Shown here piece by piece: positions 45,538 through 58,319 of a stretch of 64,000 bases of DNA. The position numbers and the translations under genes are program-made. The notes under the pieces were generated by a model. It was given only the letters and a program-made list of their open reading frames with translations, was not told the origin of the DNA and searched no databases. Within the stretch, counting starts at the first letter, position 1; each line of letters opens with the position of its first letter. The stretch spans positions 7,767,501 to 7,831,500 of the forward strand of contig JAUMIR010000015.1 of NCBI GenBank assembly GCA_030847615.1, given 5' to 3'. The DNA is from Gambelia wislizenii. Its lineage: Eukaryota; Chordata; Lepidosauria; Squamata; Crotaphytidae.

Positions 45538-46170
45538 ACAGTTGTCCCTTTACATTCACGGCTTTGACTTTCATGGTTTTATGTATTTGCGGAAATTCCT
45601 TACTCCCCCGGTCTCCCCAACACAGGCTTTGAACATTTAAGGAGGAAAATTTCCTGCACACATACACACACTGGGAAGATCCTAGCAAGCAAGGAACCCC
45701 CACAACAGCCTCTGAGGGTCTAAGGCAAAAGAAAATCATAGCCCCATGCTGTGAGCATGCAAGCAAAGTCCCCCCTTGCCACTCCCCTCTCTGTGTCTTA
45801 ACAAACTGAACTGCTTTTTTAAAACTCACATTTCGCCCCATGTCTCCTCATGGCCCAAGGAAAAGCACAGCTGCATGCTTGCCACCCCTACTCTGTGTCT
45901 CAACAAACTGAATTGCTTCTTTAAAACTCACATTTCAAAACTTTCCTACACACATTCACACACAGGAAAGGTGCAGGTGGCATCTCCCAGCAACCCATCC
46001 TCTGAGCATTTAAGGAGGAAAGCCTCTGTGCTCACAGTATGGGACTGTGCTTTTCTTTCAGCCAGCAGGAAACTTTCCTCCTTAAACTCAGCAGTTTCGG
46101 CTGAGTCTCCCAAGCTTTGCTTCACCAGATCGATTTACCCTCACTTGTCTGGGTTTCAGAGGTAGCTGTT
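45538..46170. repeat. Possible DNA-transposon end plus imperfect internal tandem
   Basis: CAGTTGTCCCTTTACATTC after TATA resembles a pogo/Tigger-type terminal end with a TA target, but no matching right end was found. Inside, AAACTGAA(C/T)TGCTT(T/C)TTTAAAACTC occurs at about 45803 and 45908, and CATTTAAGGAGGAAA at 45637 and 46007. Confidence 0.4.
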
Positions 46171-47225
46171 TGTCCTGTACAACAGAATTAATGAAAGGTG
46201 TTTTTTATGGTAAGAAAAAAAACTCTTGCTTACTTCACCTTATGTCTTATCCTGTATATTTCTTGAAAGTGGTGGCATTGCTTTTCCCGCACTGTGGTAA
46301 CTCCCCTAGGGTGGGATTCTGGTGTCAACCTTCCCAGGCTTTTTCTTTTTTTAATTTTATTTTATTTTTATTATTATTTTTATTTGCAGCATAAATCAAA
46401 ATATTTACAATGTTATGTTTCTGAGGTGGGATTTACTTTCCTCATCCGGTAAGCTTGGACAAATATGGTCTTTTGCTGCCTCCTCTGCTTGTCTAATCCC
46501 TTAGACAAAGTTTCCGCCCAAAGATTTAGATAAAAGGGAGGTTGTTCCAGAGTTTCATGACCAGGTCTTCAGAGCTCCTTAAAACTCAGCCCGTCTCAAT
46601 GCCCTCACCACTGGAAGTTGCTTTTACTGAATTTGTGAACCTATATTTTGTGATGACTTTACCATACAATCTTTACCTGCTGCCATCCATCTCAAATATC
46701 AACAGGAGTTTATACATTTTAGTAACCAATTGTTCATCATTTGTACATAATTGTGATTCAGACTTGGATATATTTGTTTCAAACCTCTGCATTTTTTTTA
46801 TCCATCTTTTATCTTTCATTACATCAAATTCAGAGCTCCAGCAGTTCATAAATCCAGGCCTCAGACTTAATTCAGTAAACCTTTATTACACAGAACTGCA
46901 GGAAATATCATCCACTGACTTCATTGTCAAGACTGACCAGTCTTCACTAGTACAACACATTTAAGGAATAGCAATTTCAAATGCTTTGGTGGACTACAAC
47001 TTGTTGGACTTGTCTATATGAGGGCAATAAAATGTGGATTGATGTGAACTAACACCAATTCACAGTAGCTTTCATTTGTCTCCTTGGGTTTTCCCCCCCA
47101 AGATTGCAGGCACATGAAGCTATACACATTTCTTGTTCAAACAGACATGACTGTGAATCAAGATGGGGGTATGAGAGAATTACTCACACTTTTATTGTCA
47201 CCAATTGCCACTGCCAAACAGTGAC
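46171..47225. other. Intergenic, no gene supported
   Basis: Contains a T-rich run at 46340-46385. The 140-codon ORF 46542-46964 has no recognisable domain, no start context support and AT-rich composition; treated as chance. Confidence 0.45.
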
Positions 47226-47900
47226 AGAAGTTCTGCAATAGAAGCAGAAAGGAAGATAAAAGGATTGAAGATAAAAGTTAATAGTTTTAAATTAAATGCC
47301 TTTGCATATGTCTTTGTGATTTTTAAAGACCCTTTGTAGATGCTTTGAAAGAGATTTAGAAAGATTTTGGGGAGTTGGCAGGCTTCAAGATTAATCAAGA
47401 GAAGAGTATTATGTTGACTAAACATGACTAAGTCTGAACAAAAACATTTGTATGAAAAAAATGGCTTTTCAAATCGTTAAAAAGGTAATGTATTTAGGGA
47501 TGGGTGAATATTTCATGGAAACATTCAAATCTGTTAAACTACAGCTCTCATAAAATATGGAATGAAAGTAAGAAAGACTTGTAGAAAAGGAATAAGTTGA
47601 AATTGTCATTTATGGGTAGAATTTCAGTAATTAAGCAACCAGGAATTAAGGTAAACGTGTTATTTAAAATGGAGTGGAGACCCAGCTGCAGCGATCATCA
47701 AACTGGTATATATGAAGAGCCCATACTCCCTTTTACAGTCAGGCTCCACATCCATTAACAAGCAGAAAAAATGCAAACACCAATAGCCACAAGGTTATAC
47801 AGCAAAAGTTAATTTGGCAGGAAAAGGTCTCTTCCAGGACAGATCTTGACACCAACCATACTAAATTACAAACCTCTCAAACAATAGCAGAAAAAATTAT
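47226..47900 (+). mobile_element. Degenerate L1 ORF2 fragment
   Basis: RT-like wording with frameshifts matches the fragment at 30170-30360 (GGATTGAAGATAAAA, GGCTTCAAGATTAATCAAG, TTGTATGAAAAA, TTTAGGG). It includes an unrelated insert at about 47690-47840. Confidence 0.65.
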
Positions 47901-47936
47901 CTACCTTTGTACAGCAAGGCAAAATACCCTGAGTGC

Positions 47937-48006
47937 ATATAACATCCTTTCAAATATTTAAGCATGGCTATCATGTCCCCTCTCAACTTTCTCTTCTCCA
48001 GAATCT
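47937..48006 (-). mobile_element. CR1 fragment (copy G)
   Basis: 70 bp; the minus strand reads EKRKLRGDMIAMLKYLKGC, the CR1 C-terminal signature, somewhat diverged. Confidence 0.75.
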
Positions 48007-48299
48007 GGTATTCAGAGCTAGACTCCCCAATGCTTGGAGAATCCAGTTATTTATATCTAATATATAGTCTTGCCCTTACAAAATTAAAAGTTTTGCAGCT
48101 TGAAGAGTCTACAATAAAGTTTTCCTTTTTCTTCCTTTCCCTGAGGAATGGTATAAAGAGTTATATTTTTAAAAAATAGATTGCTTTGTGTCTCACCATT
48201 TCTAGGAGATCCTAAATAGCATAAATGGGGTTATTGCAAGAGAAAAACCTTTTAACCAAAATGAGACTGTAGTCAAGTAATTGGGTGAAGGTGAAGACT

Positions 48300-48575
48300 G
48301 GGGAAGGGAGTCATGAAGTCATCCTGGCTGTAGTATTTCCGATTTCTATGAAAGCTGGACAGTGAAGAAAGCTGATAAGAAGGTCAACTGATTTGAAATG
48401 TGACGTTGGAGAAGTGTTCTACAGATACCAAGGGCCTCTAAAAAGACAAATTAATGGGGCCTCAAAACACTTCACCACTCTGGGAAGACATGACAGAGGT
48501 ATCTGAAGCTGTCTGAAACTATGGATGGTTTGAAGAAAAGATAGGAACAAGAACACATAGCTAAACTGTGAAATG
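48300..48575 (+). mobile_element. RTE/BovB LINE 3' fragment
   Basis: The plus strand reads DFYESWTVKKADKK (48342-48385), then FEM and RWRSVLQIPRA with stops, matching the C-terminus of BovB ORF2 (ESWTxKKA...FELWCWRRLLRIPWTA). BovB is abundant in squamates and known for horizontal transfer. Ends in a GATGATGATGG-like stretch. Confidence 0.75.
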
Positions 48576-48584
48576 ATGATGATG

Positions 48585-50590
48585 GTTGTTGTTGTTGTTG
48601 TTGTTATATTTATGTCCCATTTCTGCCCAAAGTTGGGACTCAAAGTGGCTCACAATATAAAAGAGCAATACCATTAAAAACATACAAAAAGCAAACAAAA
48701 ACTAACAGGGGACAGAGAAAAGGCAGAATTACTCAACACCTTCTTCGCCTCAGTGTTTTCAGAAAAGGTAAAGGGGGACCAACCTGAGGATAAAAGTACA
48801 GAAGACACAACAGGGAAAATCCAGCACAGAATAAGCAAAGAGGTAGTACAGGAATACCTTCTTAATCTAAATGAATTTAAATCTCCAGGACCAGATGAAC
48901 TACATCCAAGAGTACTAAAAGAGCTGGCAAATATAGTCTCAGAGCAATTGGCAATAATCTTTGAGAACTCCTGGAGAACAGGAAAAGTCCCAGCAGACTG
49001 GAAGAGGGCAACGTTGTCCCCATCTTCAAAAAGGGGAAAAAAGAGGATCCCAACAATTATCGTCCAGGTAGTCTGACATCAATACCAGGGAAGATTCTAG
49101 AGCAGATCATTAAACAGAGAGTCTGTGAACATTTAGAAAACAATGCCATAATCACAAAAAGTCAACATGGGGTTCAGAGAAACAAGTCATGCCAGACTAA
49201 TCTGATCTCCTTTTTTGATACAATTACCAGCTTGTTAGATGAAGGGGACACTGTGGACATTGCATACCTTGATTTCAGTAAGGCCTTTGACAAAGTTCCC
49301 CATGACATACTTGCAAACAAGCCTGTAAAATTTGGGCTAGACAAGTTAACAGTTCAATGGATTTGTAATTGGTTGACAGGCTGAACCCAAAGGTTGCTCA
49401 GCAATCGCTCCTCTTCATCTTGGAAAGATGTGACCAGTGGGGTGCCACAGGGTTCTGTCCTGGGCCCAGTGCTATTCAACATCTTTATCAATGACTTGGA
49501 TGAGGGAATTAGGGGCATACTTACCAAATTTGCAGATGATACCAAATTAGGAGGAGTAGCTAATACCCTGGAGGACAGGATCAAAATTCAAGATGACCTG
49601 GATAAACTGGAGCGCTGGGCCAAAGCTAACAAAATGAAATTCAATACGGAGAAATGTAAAGTACTGCACTTAGGGCGAAAAAACGAAATGCATAGATATA
49701 GGATGGGGGAGACCTGGCTGAATGAGACTATGTGCGAAAGGGATCTAGGAGTCCTATTAGAGCAGAAGTTGAACATGAGTCAACAGTGTGATGAGGCAGC
49801 TAAAAAGGCCATTGTGATTTTGGGCTGCATCAATAGAAGTATAGGGTCCAGATCAAGGGAAGTAATAGTGCCGCTCTATTCTGCCTTGGTCAGACCTCAC
49901 CTGGAATACTGTGTCCAGTTCTGGGCACCACAATTCAAAAAGGATATTGACAAATTGGAGCGTGTCCAGAGGAGGGCGACTAAAATGGTGAAAGGTCTGG
50001 AAATGATGCCTTATGAGGAGAGACTTAGGGAGCTGGGTATGCTTAGCCTGGAAAAAAGACCGTTAAGAGGTGATATGATAAGTATTTGAAGTTTAAGTAT
50101 TTGAAGGGGTGACACGTTGAGGATGGAGCAAGCTTGTTTTCTGCTGCTCCAGAGATTCCTACACGGAGCAATGGATGCAAGCTCCAGGAACAGAGATTCC
50201 ACCTCAACATTAGGACGAACTTTTTGACAGTAAGAGCTGTTCGGCAGTGGAACACACTCCCTCGCAGTGTGGTGGCGTCTCCTTCCTTGGAGGTCTTTAA
50301 ATAGAGGCTGGATGGCCATCTGTAGGGGATGCTTTGATCGTGATTTCCTGCATGGCAGGGGGTTGGACTGGATGGCCCTCGTGGTCTCTTCCAACTCTGC
50401 AATTCTATGATACTATGATTCTATGAAAATAGCTTTAAACTATTTACAGTATTAAAAGAATTCAACACATCAATAAAAGAACAAAATACAATCAAAAAAA
50501 TGAAAACTTTAAAAACAGTTCTGTTAAAACAGTACAGCACCCCTCAACCCATTCTTTATAAACTTTCTCTTTTACAAGCCTGTTTGAATA
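48585..50590 (+). repeat. Unclassified repeat (GGGACTCAAAGTGGCTCACAA family), split by CR1 copy H
   Basis: The left part, 48585-48691, has (TTG)n and GGGACTCAAAGTGGCTCAC. The right part, 50427-50590, ends GCCTGTTTGAATAAAAAGG, like 59361-59381. The CR1 lies between. Confidence 0.5.
48692..50426 (+). mobile_element. CR1 LINE, longest copy (copy H, 1.7 kb)
   Basis: 5'-truncated but including RT. 48753-49076 reads SKEVVQEYLLNLNEFKSPGPDELHPRVLKEL and WRTGKVPADWKRA. A frame break follows near 49050-49390 (LDFSKAFDKVPHD is still readable at 49270-49305). Then 49394-50089 reads [29 protein letters not shown] (the FADD catalytic motif) and the C-terminus. It ends in the octamer tail. Disabled by frameshifts. 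Confidence 0.92.
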
Positions 50591-51005
50591 AAAAGGTTTT
50601 ATTAAATTTATTTATTTTAGGTTTCATAGTTAAATGTACATATATTCAAGACATTATTACAGTGATATATCAATCCAATTTCAAAACTTAACCTCTGTTG
50701 ACTTCCACTGTTATGTTTGCCCAATCCGGTTGCAAAAAAGAAAAAAAAAGAAAAAGAAAACCACTAACATATTCCTTATCCTTCTATTCCCCATTTTTAT
50801 CATTACACACTATTCCAATTTTAACTCATTCTTACTGAAATAACTTTGACTCACTTTTCACTACTTCTTAAAACCATATCCTCTCTTCTATGTTTGCATT
50901 TTGCCATTTTCCCATGATACTTTTTTTTGTTATCCTAAATTTCCCTGATCCACTAATTATCTCACTAAACTATGCATCCATGTTTTGAATATTCCAACAT
51001 ATGTT

Positions 51006-54000
51006 TTAATATTCCACTATTGGGATCCAGTCCAGATTAATTTTCTCAATATTACCTTTATTTGCTATTTGGGTTAATTTGTCATTATCTTTTATTTCTA
51101 ACAGTTTATATAGCCAGGTTTCTACATCTGGGGCTTCTCTACTTTTCCAGGTTGCCGCTATGTATAATCTTGTCCCTGTAATACAGTATAGAAATATCTT
51201 CCAATAGGTTTTCTCATCTCGCTCCTCGAGTATCGCTGTTACGTTTAGAAGATATAATTTAGGATCTAATGGAATTACTATGTTCAGCATTTTCTGAATT
51301 ATTTTATGTATTTTCATCCAAAATTTCTTTATGATCTTACATCCCCACCACATGTTATATAACGATCCTACCTCTTCTCGCACCTCCAGCAATTTTTATT
51401 TTCTACTTTATAAATTTTACCTATTCTTGCTGGTGTTAGATACCACCTGTTACCAATCTTTAAATGATTCTATTTCAAATCTTGGCTGGCAGTGAAGAAG
51501 TTTTTTTTTTTTCTCCAGGTATTTTCCCATTGATCCATAGTTATTGCTTCTCCTATATCTCTCACCCATTTAATCATAGAGTCTTTAATCATTTCTGACT
51601 CTAAATCTCTGTCTAGCAGTAGTCTGTAAATTTTGGCGATTTTCTTCCTGTTTGTACTCCAAATAATTTCATCCATTTCATTATTTACTTTGTCAAAATT
51701 GTATTCTTGTCTGTCCTCCTTAAATTTGGTATTTATTTGGTGGTATGTAAACCATTGTATATCATATCCCGGGTCTATAAGTTCCTCTCTAGTTTTCAAG
51801 CCCAGAGGTGATCCATCCTGCCAGATTATCAAATCTCTATACTTAATCCATGTATCTTTTTTTATCCACCTCCTTTGGCTTGCTTCTAAAGATGATAACC
51901 ACCATGGGATGTTCCTATAATTTTTTTGCTTAATTGATTTCCAAATTTTCATTAGTGCCTTCTTAATGGTGTGATTTTCAAATTCTTTATCAATAGTTGA
52001 TTTCCCATACCACAGATATCCGTGGATGCCATATCTTATACCTTCTAGTTCCAAGTTTATAAGTTTGTGATTTTGTAATTTTATCCAGTCTTCCAGCCAG
52101 ATTACTCCACATGCCTTGTAGTATAATGTAAGATTTGGAAGGGCTCCTCCTCCTCTATCTTTAATGTCCATTAATGTGGACCATTTTATCCTAGGTTTAC
52201 GCCCATTCCATATAAAGGTTTTCAAATCTTTGGTCCATTCCATGAAAGGTCTTTCATTTAATATAATTGGAAGATTCTGGAACAAGTATAGTATTCTTGG
52301 GAGGATATTCATTTTAATTACAGCAATCTTACCTAGTAGTGAAAGATTCAGTTTTTGCCAATTCTTAAGGTCCAACCTTATTTGCTTCCATGTCCAATTA
52401 TAATTAGCTTCATATAAATTTCTATTCCTTTTGTTTATTCATATTCCCAAATAATTGGTCTTTTTCTCTGTCTTACATCCACTCTTCTTTTCTAATTTCC
52501 TTTCCTCCTCCTTAGTGAGGGTTTTGGGCAATATAATTGTTTTTTCTTTGTTTATTTTAAACCCTGAGAATCCCCAAAAATCCGCATTGTTTCCATTAAC
52601 TTATCTATGTCATCCAGAGGATCTTGTAGTATGATAAATAGATCATCCGCGTCAGCTAATAACTTGTGTTCTTGTCCTTTTGCTTTTAAGTCAGTTATCA
52701 GTTGATTTTCCCTAATTTGTTTGTTTAGGACTGCCATTGATAATATAAATGAGAGTGGTGACAGTGGGCACCCTTGTCTCATCCCCTTCTGAACATTGAC
52801 TCTTTCTAACCTTTCCCCATTGATTAATATATTTGCATTTTGGTTTTGATATATGCCTCTTATGGATCCTAGAAATTCTGAGCCCACATCTATTTCCTCT
52901 AACACAGCTTTCATAAATGGCCACCTCAGATTGTCAAAGGCCTTTTCTGCATCTGCGAAGATTAAAGCCACTTTTTTATCACAATGCTTCTAATAGTATT
53001 CTAGCACATTCAAAGCTGTCCTGATGTTATTCCTTAAGAATCTTCCTGGGATAAAGCCGTTTTGGTCCTGGTGTATAAATTCGGGCAAGATAACTTTTAA
53101 TCTATTAGCTAGGATCATCGTTAGGATTTTGTAGTCAACATTCAGGAGTGAGATCGGTCGATAGTTTTTAATCTCTGCAGCATCTTTCCCATCTTTAGGA
53201 ATCAACGTTATTTCAGCTGCTTTCCATGTTTGGGGAATGCCATCATTTTTTATCCTGTTAAATACTTTTTGCATATATTTTATAATATCTTTCTCAAATA
53301 CTTTATAGAAATTGGCCATAAAGGCATCTGGACCTGGTAACTTTCCTACTTTTAGATTGCTTATAGCTTCAGAGATTTCTTTGGATGTTATTGGTCCATT
53401 TAATACCTTCCTCTGATCTTCAGACAGCTTCCCTATATTATTATTCTTAACATATTCCTTCAATTTCTCCAGGTAGGGTGTGTTTGCCTGATCATCTGCA
53501 TATAAATTCCTAAAGTATTGAACAAATTTTAATGTTATTTCCTGCTGCGTAGTATATCTTTTGCCCCTTCTTTAATCTCCGTAATAAGTTTCTTTGCACC
53601 ATCCTTTTTAATTTTATAAGATAGCCACCTTCCAACTCTGTTGGTGTTAGCAAAATAATTCTGTTTAGCTCTCTTTAGCTTATACCCAATTTCCTCCACT
53701 AGTTCTTGATTCATGTTGTTCTGGATTACTTTTAAATCTCTCAAGATTTTCTTATTTCTTGGATCCTGTCTTAGTTGGTTTTCTTTGATTCTCAATTCCT
53801 CCATTAATTTACCTCTTTTCTTTTTTTCTCCTTATATATTTCAGCTCCTCTTTGTAGGAGCAGTCCTCTTATTGTCACTTTAAATGCATCCCATATGGTC
53901 TTGCTCAGAACTTCTGATGATGCATTTGTTTCAAAGTAAAATTTTATCTCTCTTCTGAGTTTCTTTACAAATTGTTCATCTTTTAAAAGTGATTCTTTTA

Positions 54001-54728
54001 ATCTCCAGGTGTAATTTTTCTTTTTGATTTCTATTATCAAGTTCAAGGGATTGTGATCAGAGATGACCTTAAGCAAAATATCAATCTCTTTTATCTTGGT
54101 ACTTAATTCGTTTGCTACCCAAAACATGCCGATTCTTGACCATGTTTTATGCACCTCTGAGAAGGTGTATCCCATTTCATTCCCTTTTTGGAATGGCCAT
54201 GCATCAATCAAATTATACTCTTCCAATATTTCGTAGCCTCTCCTTGGCAGGGTACCCTGATTTTTCTTATGAGTTGTTATAGATGATCTGTCTCTTGTAC
54301 TATCTAGCACACCATTACAATCTCCTGTAACAATCAAAGTTTCAGCCTCTAATTTAACAAGATCTTCATTTAGTCTTTTATAAAATTTGTCTTTCTTCAC
54401 CAATGGAGCATATAATGCAATCAATGCTATTTTCTGATTTACCATTGATATTTCCACTCCAACATACTGTCCTTCATTATCTCTTAGTACTGCTTTTGCA
54501 TCATGTTTGTTCTTTACATAGACTGCTACCCCCGTTTTCCTCTGATTTGCTGATGATGTGAACATTTGGCCCAATTTATTATTAACTAAATATCTTCTGT
54601 CCTGCTCTCTAGTTTATGTTTCCTGAATGGCAATTATATCAGAATTTAGTTTCCCTAAGTAGTGAAAGACTTTTTTCCCTTTTTCCTGGTGTGTTCGTCC
54701 CTTTCCACGTTGTGGTAACTACTGCCAT
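51006..54728 (-). pseudogene. L1 ORF2 (copy 2)
   Basis: Starts at ATG 54728 (MAVVTTTWKG), 21 bp after the ORF1 stop. EN is 54574-53804 (GVAVYVKNKHDAKAV, VTGDCNGVLD, ISDHNPLNLII). RT is 53463-52552: NLKVGKLPGPDAFMANFYKV, NYRPISLLNVDYKI, FADAEKAFDNLRWPF, QGCPLSPLSFIL and LLADADDLFIIL, where the catalytic position reads ADADD. The C-terminal domain is 52375-51006, including LGKIAVIKMNILPRILYLFQ. Frameshifts at about 54600, 53500, 52985, 52500 and 51450 make it non-functional. Confidence 0.88.
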
Positions 54729-54997
54729 ATTTGAATGAAATTAAGTAAACTATTCATCAGTAAGTTCTTTATCAGTGAGGTTTTCCTCTTCCTCCTTATC
54801 CTCATTCTCTTCATCTTCTTCAGATTTACATGAATCATCCTCCCCGAACCTTCATCTTCATCCTCCTCTTGCCGATTATTTTCCTTCTCCACCTCCTCTT
54901 CACCTTTTGACCTTCTTTATTTAGCTGAGTTTCCTCTTCCACCTCCTTATTTACCTCTTTTTCTTACGTCTCTTCATATCATACTTCATCTTGATCC

Positions 54998-56038
54998 GAA
55001 CCCAAAGGGTGCTCAGCAGTGGCTCCTTTTCGTCTTGGAAAGATGTGACCAGTGGGGTGCCACAGGGTTCTGTCCTGGGCCCAGTGCTATTCAACATCTT
55101 TATCAATGACTTGGATGAGGGAATTAGGGGCATACTTATCAAATTTCCAGATGACACCAAATTGGGAGGAGTAGCTAATACCCTAGAGGACAGGATCAAA
55201 ATTCAGAATGACCTGGATAGACTGGAGAGCTGGGCCAAAGCTAACAAAATGAAATTCAATACGGAGAAATGTAAAGTACTGCATTTAGGGCGTAAAAATG
55301 AAATGCATAAATATAGGATGGGGGAGACCTGGCTAGAATGAGACTACGTGCGAAAGGGATCTAGGAGTCCTAGTAGACCACAAGTTGAACATGAGTCAAC
55401 AGTGTGATGCGGCAGCGAAAAAGGCCAATGCGATTTTGGGCTGTATCAATAGATGTATAGTGTCTAGATCAAGGGAAGTAATACTGCCACTCTATTCTGC
55501 CTTGGTCAGACCTCACTTAGAATACTGTGTCCAGTTCTGGGCACCACAATTCAGAAAGGATATTGACAAATTGGAGCGTGTCCAGAGAAGGGCAACTAAA
55601 ATGGTGAAAGGTCTGGAAACGATGCCTTATGAGGAGAGACTTAGGGAGCTGGGTATGTTTAGCCTGGAAAAAAGACGGTTAAGAGGCGATATGATAGCCC
55701 TGTTTAAGTATTTGAGGGGATGTCACGCTGAGGATGGAGCAAGCTTGTTTTCTGCTGCTCCAGAGACTGGAACATGGAGCAATGGGTGCAAGCTCCAGGA
55801 ACAGGGATTCCACCTCAACATGAGGAGGAACTTTTTGACAGTAAGAGCTGTTCGGCAGTGGAACACACTCCCTCGGAGCGTGGTGGGGTCTCCTTCCTTG
55901 GAGGTCTTTAAACAGAGGCTGGATTGCCATCTGTCGGGGATGCTTTGATCAAGATTTCCTGCGTGGCAGGGGGATTGGACTGGATGGCCCTCGTGGTCTC
56001 TTCCAACTCTGCAATTCTATGATTCTATGATTCTATGA
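54998..56038 (+). mobile_element. CR1 LINE, 5'-truncated (copy I), inserted in L1 ORF1
   Basis: Begins GAACCCAAAGGGTGCTCAGC. 54991-55341 reads [19 protein letters not shown]; the FADD motif is changed to FPDD. 55385-55948 holds the complete C-terminus, ending CHLSGML, in another frame. The tail is three ATTCTATG-type units at 56014-56038. One frameshift near 55335-55380. Confidence 0.93.
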
Positions 56039-56144
56039 TCTCCTCTCGCAGCAGATTTTCCAGAAACTCATTTACTTTATCAATAGTATTAATTCTGTGG
56101 TTTTTTTGGTGGTAGAGTTATGATACTCCAACCCATTCCCACCT

Positions 56145-56530
56145 ATTTTATTTCATTTATTTTTATTTTATTTATTTATACCCCACTCTTCAGCCACAAG
56201 GCTATCAGAGTGACATACAAATTGTTTTAAGCAATAGCAATTTACACATCTACACTGCATTAAGCAGTTTCCAATATATGTTAGCAAACTGCCCCCACAA
56301 GCTGGATACTCATTTTACTGACCTACGAAAGGATGGAAGGCTGAGTGAACATTGGAGCCCGCTGGAATCAAACTTGCAACGTGGTTACTTGTAATTGGAT
56401 TTAAGCATAGATTTTGCCACAGTGTTAAATAGAAGATATCTTCTTGCTCCTAGCTTGCAAACTGCAACGAACATTCAAACTTTGATAGATGCCACATAAA
56501 ATAAGAGGTGCATTAGAGTTAACCCTTTTT
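56145..56530. repeat. Interspersed repeat of SINE-like character in L1 ORF1
   Basis: TATTTATACCCCACTCTTC at the left and GACCTACGAAAGGATGGAAGG near 56321 are phrases typical of a widespread squamate repeat. The edges contain TTTATTTATAAAGGGG, repeated at 56528, 56570 and 56590. Class not determined. Confidence 0.45.
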
Positions 56531-57479
56531 ATTTATAAAGGGGTGAAATATACAATTTTATTTATTTATTTATTTATAAAGGGGGAAATTTATTTATAAA
56601 GGGGGAAAATATACCTATAGCTTATTCCACTTTTCCTAAGTTTTTGTGTTAAAAATTTATAATCATTTCTCCTTCTAAGAATATCCAGGAGCATGTCTTT
56701 GAATATCTGGATCTCCTGACCATCTATTTCCAATTTTGTTTCAAAACTTCTTTGAATGGTGATATCTCTAGTTGTTGTTTTGATATAAGTCACTACCACG
56801 TCCCGGGGTAATTTTTTCTCCTTTGCTATAGCTGAGTTTATTCTGAATATCTTATCCGTTTGAGACAGTAGCTCCTCTTCTGACATTTCTAAAAATGACT
56901 CTAGAGATGGGATTATTTTGTCCTGTAAGTTCTCTTTTATTTTTTCAGGGACCCACCCTTAGTTTAATACATCTGTCTCTATACCTTAATTCCTGTATTA
57001 GATTAAGATTCTTCACTTTTTCCTGCTCTTTCCCTAGCTCTTCCGTATTATTCTCCAGGGCTTAAGTTCTCTTCTTTACATCCTCCATATCTTTTTTCAT
57101 GGCATTCATCTCTGTCGCCAACTTGTCTACCCTTTTCCCATTTTTTTCAATATCAGCTCTCAGTTCTTTCCTCAAATTTCTAAAATCATCTTTCACTTCA
57201 CGTTTAAGCTCCTGCAGTTCTTGCAGTATTTGCATATTAATGTCTGTTTGTTTTGCTGGGGCTTCAATGGATCCTCTTCTAGATAAAGTAGTTTGTGTCA
57301 TTGTATAAGTCCTCGATCTAACACCAGATGCCATATTATCACTTTTAAATATAATATCAGATGTGTTATTGTTTCTATATTGCTTCTGTGTATATATGTG
57401 TATATATTTCTGAGTATTTATACCTGTATTTATACATAGCTGTCAATATATATCTATATTGGTTATATATGTGATCTAC

Positions 57480-58110
57480 ACCAGTTCCAAACTCCAACCT
57501 TCAATATTCAATATTCAGTGTTGAACAATCCTTCCTCAACTTCCAATATCTAATATCCAATATCCAATATCAGTATCCAATGTCATTATCCAATGTCCAT
57601 CTCCACATCAATGTCCAGTATCTAATATTTAAATTCATATTCAGATTACAGTATTACAATATTTAAATTTTAAATTTTAAATTTTAAATTTTAAATTTTA
57701 AATCACAACTCACTTATTTGCCAAGAGTAAAACAAATTATTCATCTACAGTGAGATAAGAGAGTAACAATGAAATTTTGTCTTATTTATGCTGTGTTATT
57801 TGTCAGTTCTTCCTATGACATTCAATATTATAAATCTTTAACACAGCAGTCTTTGTATCTATTAAAGGGTCTTGTGGCTCTTTTACTTATTGCCGAACAG
57901 CTTCTTAGCCTCAGGTTAATGATCACTATTTACGATTTTAAATTTTCCCTCTCAATATTTGTTCTCCACTCAGGTTCTCCTTATTCACAATTTCAAACTT
58001 TACCCCTCAGTATCTAGCATCTAACATTCCCCATTCAATTCAATATTCAATATTCACGATTCAATATTCAGTATTCAATATTCAGTATCCAATTCTCTAT
58101 ACAATATGTC
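57480..58110. repeat. Low-complexity arrays in L1 leader
   Basis: Irregular CAATATTCAATATTCAGT and CCAATATCCAATATC units at 57500-57640 and 58030-58110, plus (TTTTAAA)n at about 57660-57703. Likely L1 5' UTR. Confidence 0.6.
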
Positions 58111-58319
58111 CAAGATCAATTAACAGTTTCCAAATTCAAATATCAGTTTCAGTGCCTCTTCTCCCACTTTATTTAAACTGAGAGAAGAGGTGAAACTGTA
58201 CTTCACCTTATAGTATCAGTTAGAGAACATCAACCAATGAGCCAGTGAGTAGATCAGCAGGTAAGCAATGAGCATATAAACAAATAAATCAGTGGGCAAG
58301 AAAAACCACAGATTAACCA

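Larger units (their letters stand above)
54750..57334 (-). pseudogene. L1 ORF1 (copy 2), interrupted; acidic C-terminal tail
   Basis: Starts MASGVRSRTYTM at 57334. The coiled coil LKREVKDDFRNLRKELRAD follows, then the RRM/CTD part (56886-56590, ending KLRKSGISYRYIFP). YHQKNHRINTIDKVNEFLEN is at 56115-56060. After the CR1 insertion it resumes at about 54990 and ends in an acidic run (KEEEENLTDKELTDE, stop at 54750). The acidic tail parallels copy 1. Confidence 0.8.

Noticed and set aside
46542..46964. 140-codon ORF
   Set aside because: No recognisable domain, AT-rich, no splice or start support.
57500..58110. Possible CRISPR-like array
   Set aside because: Irregular AT-rich short repeats without constant spacers, in a vertebrate L1 leader.
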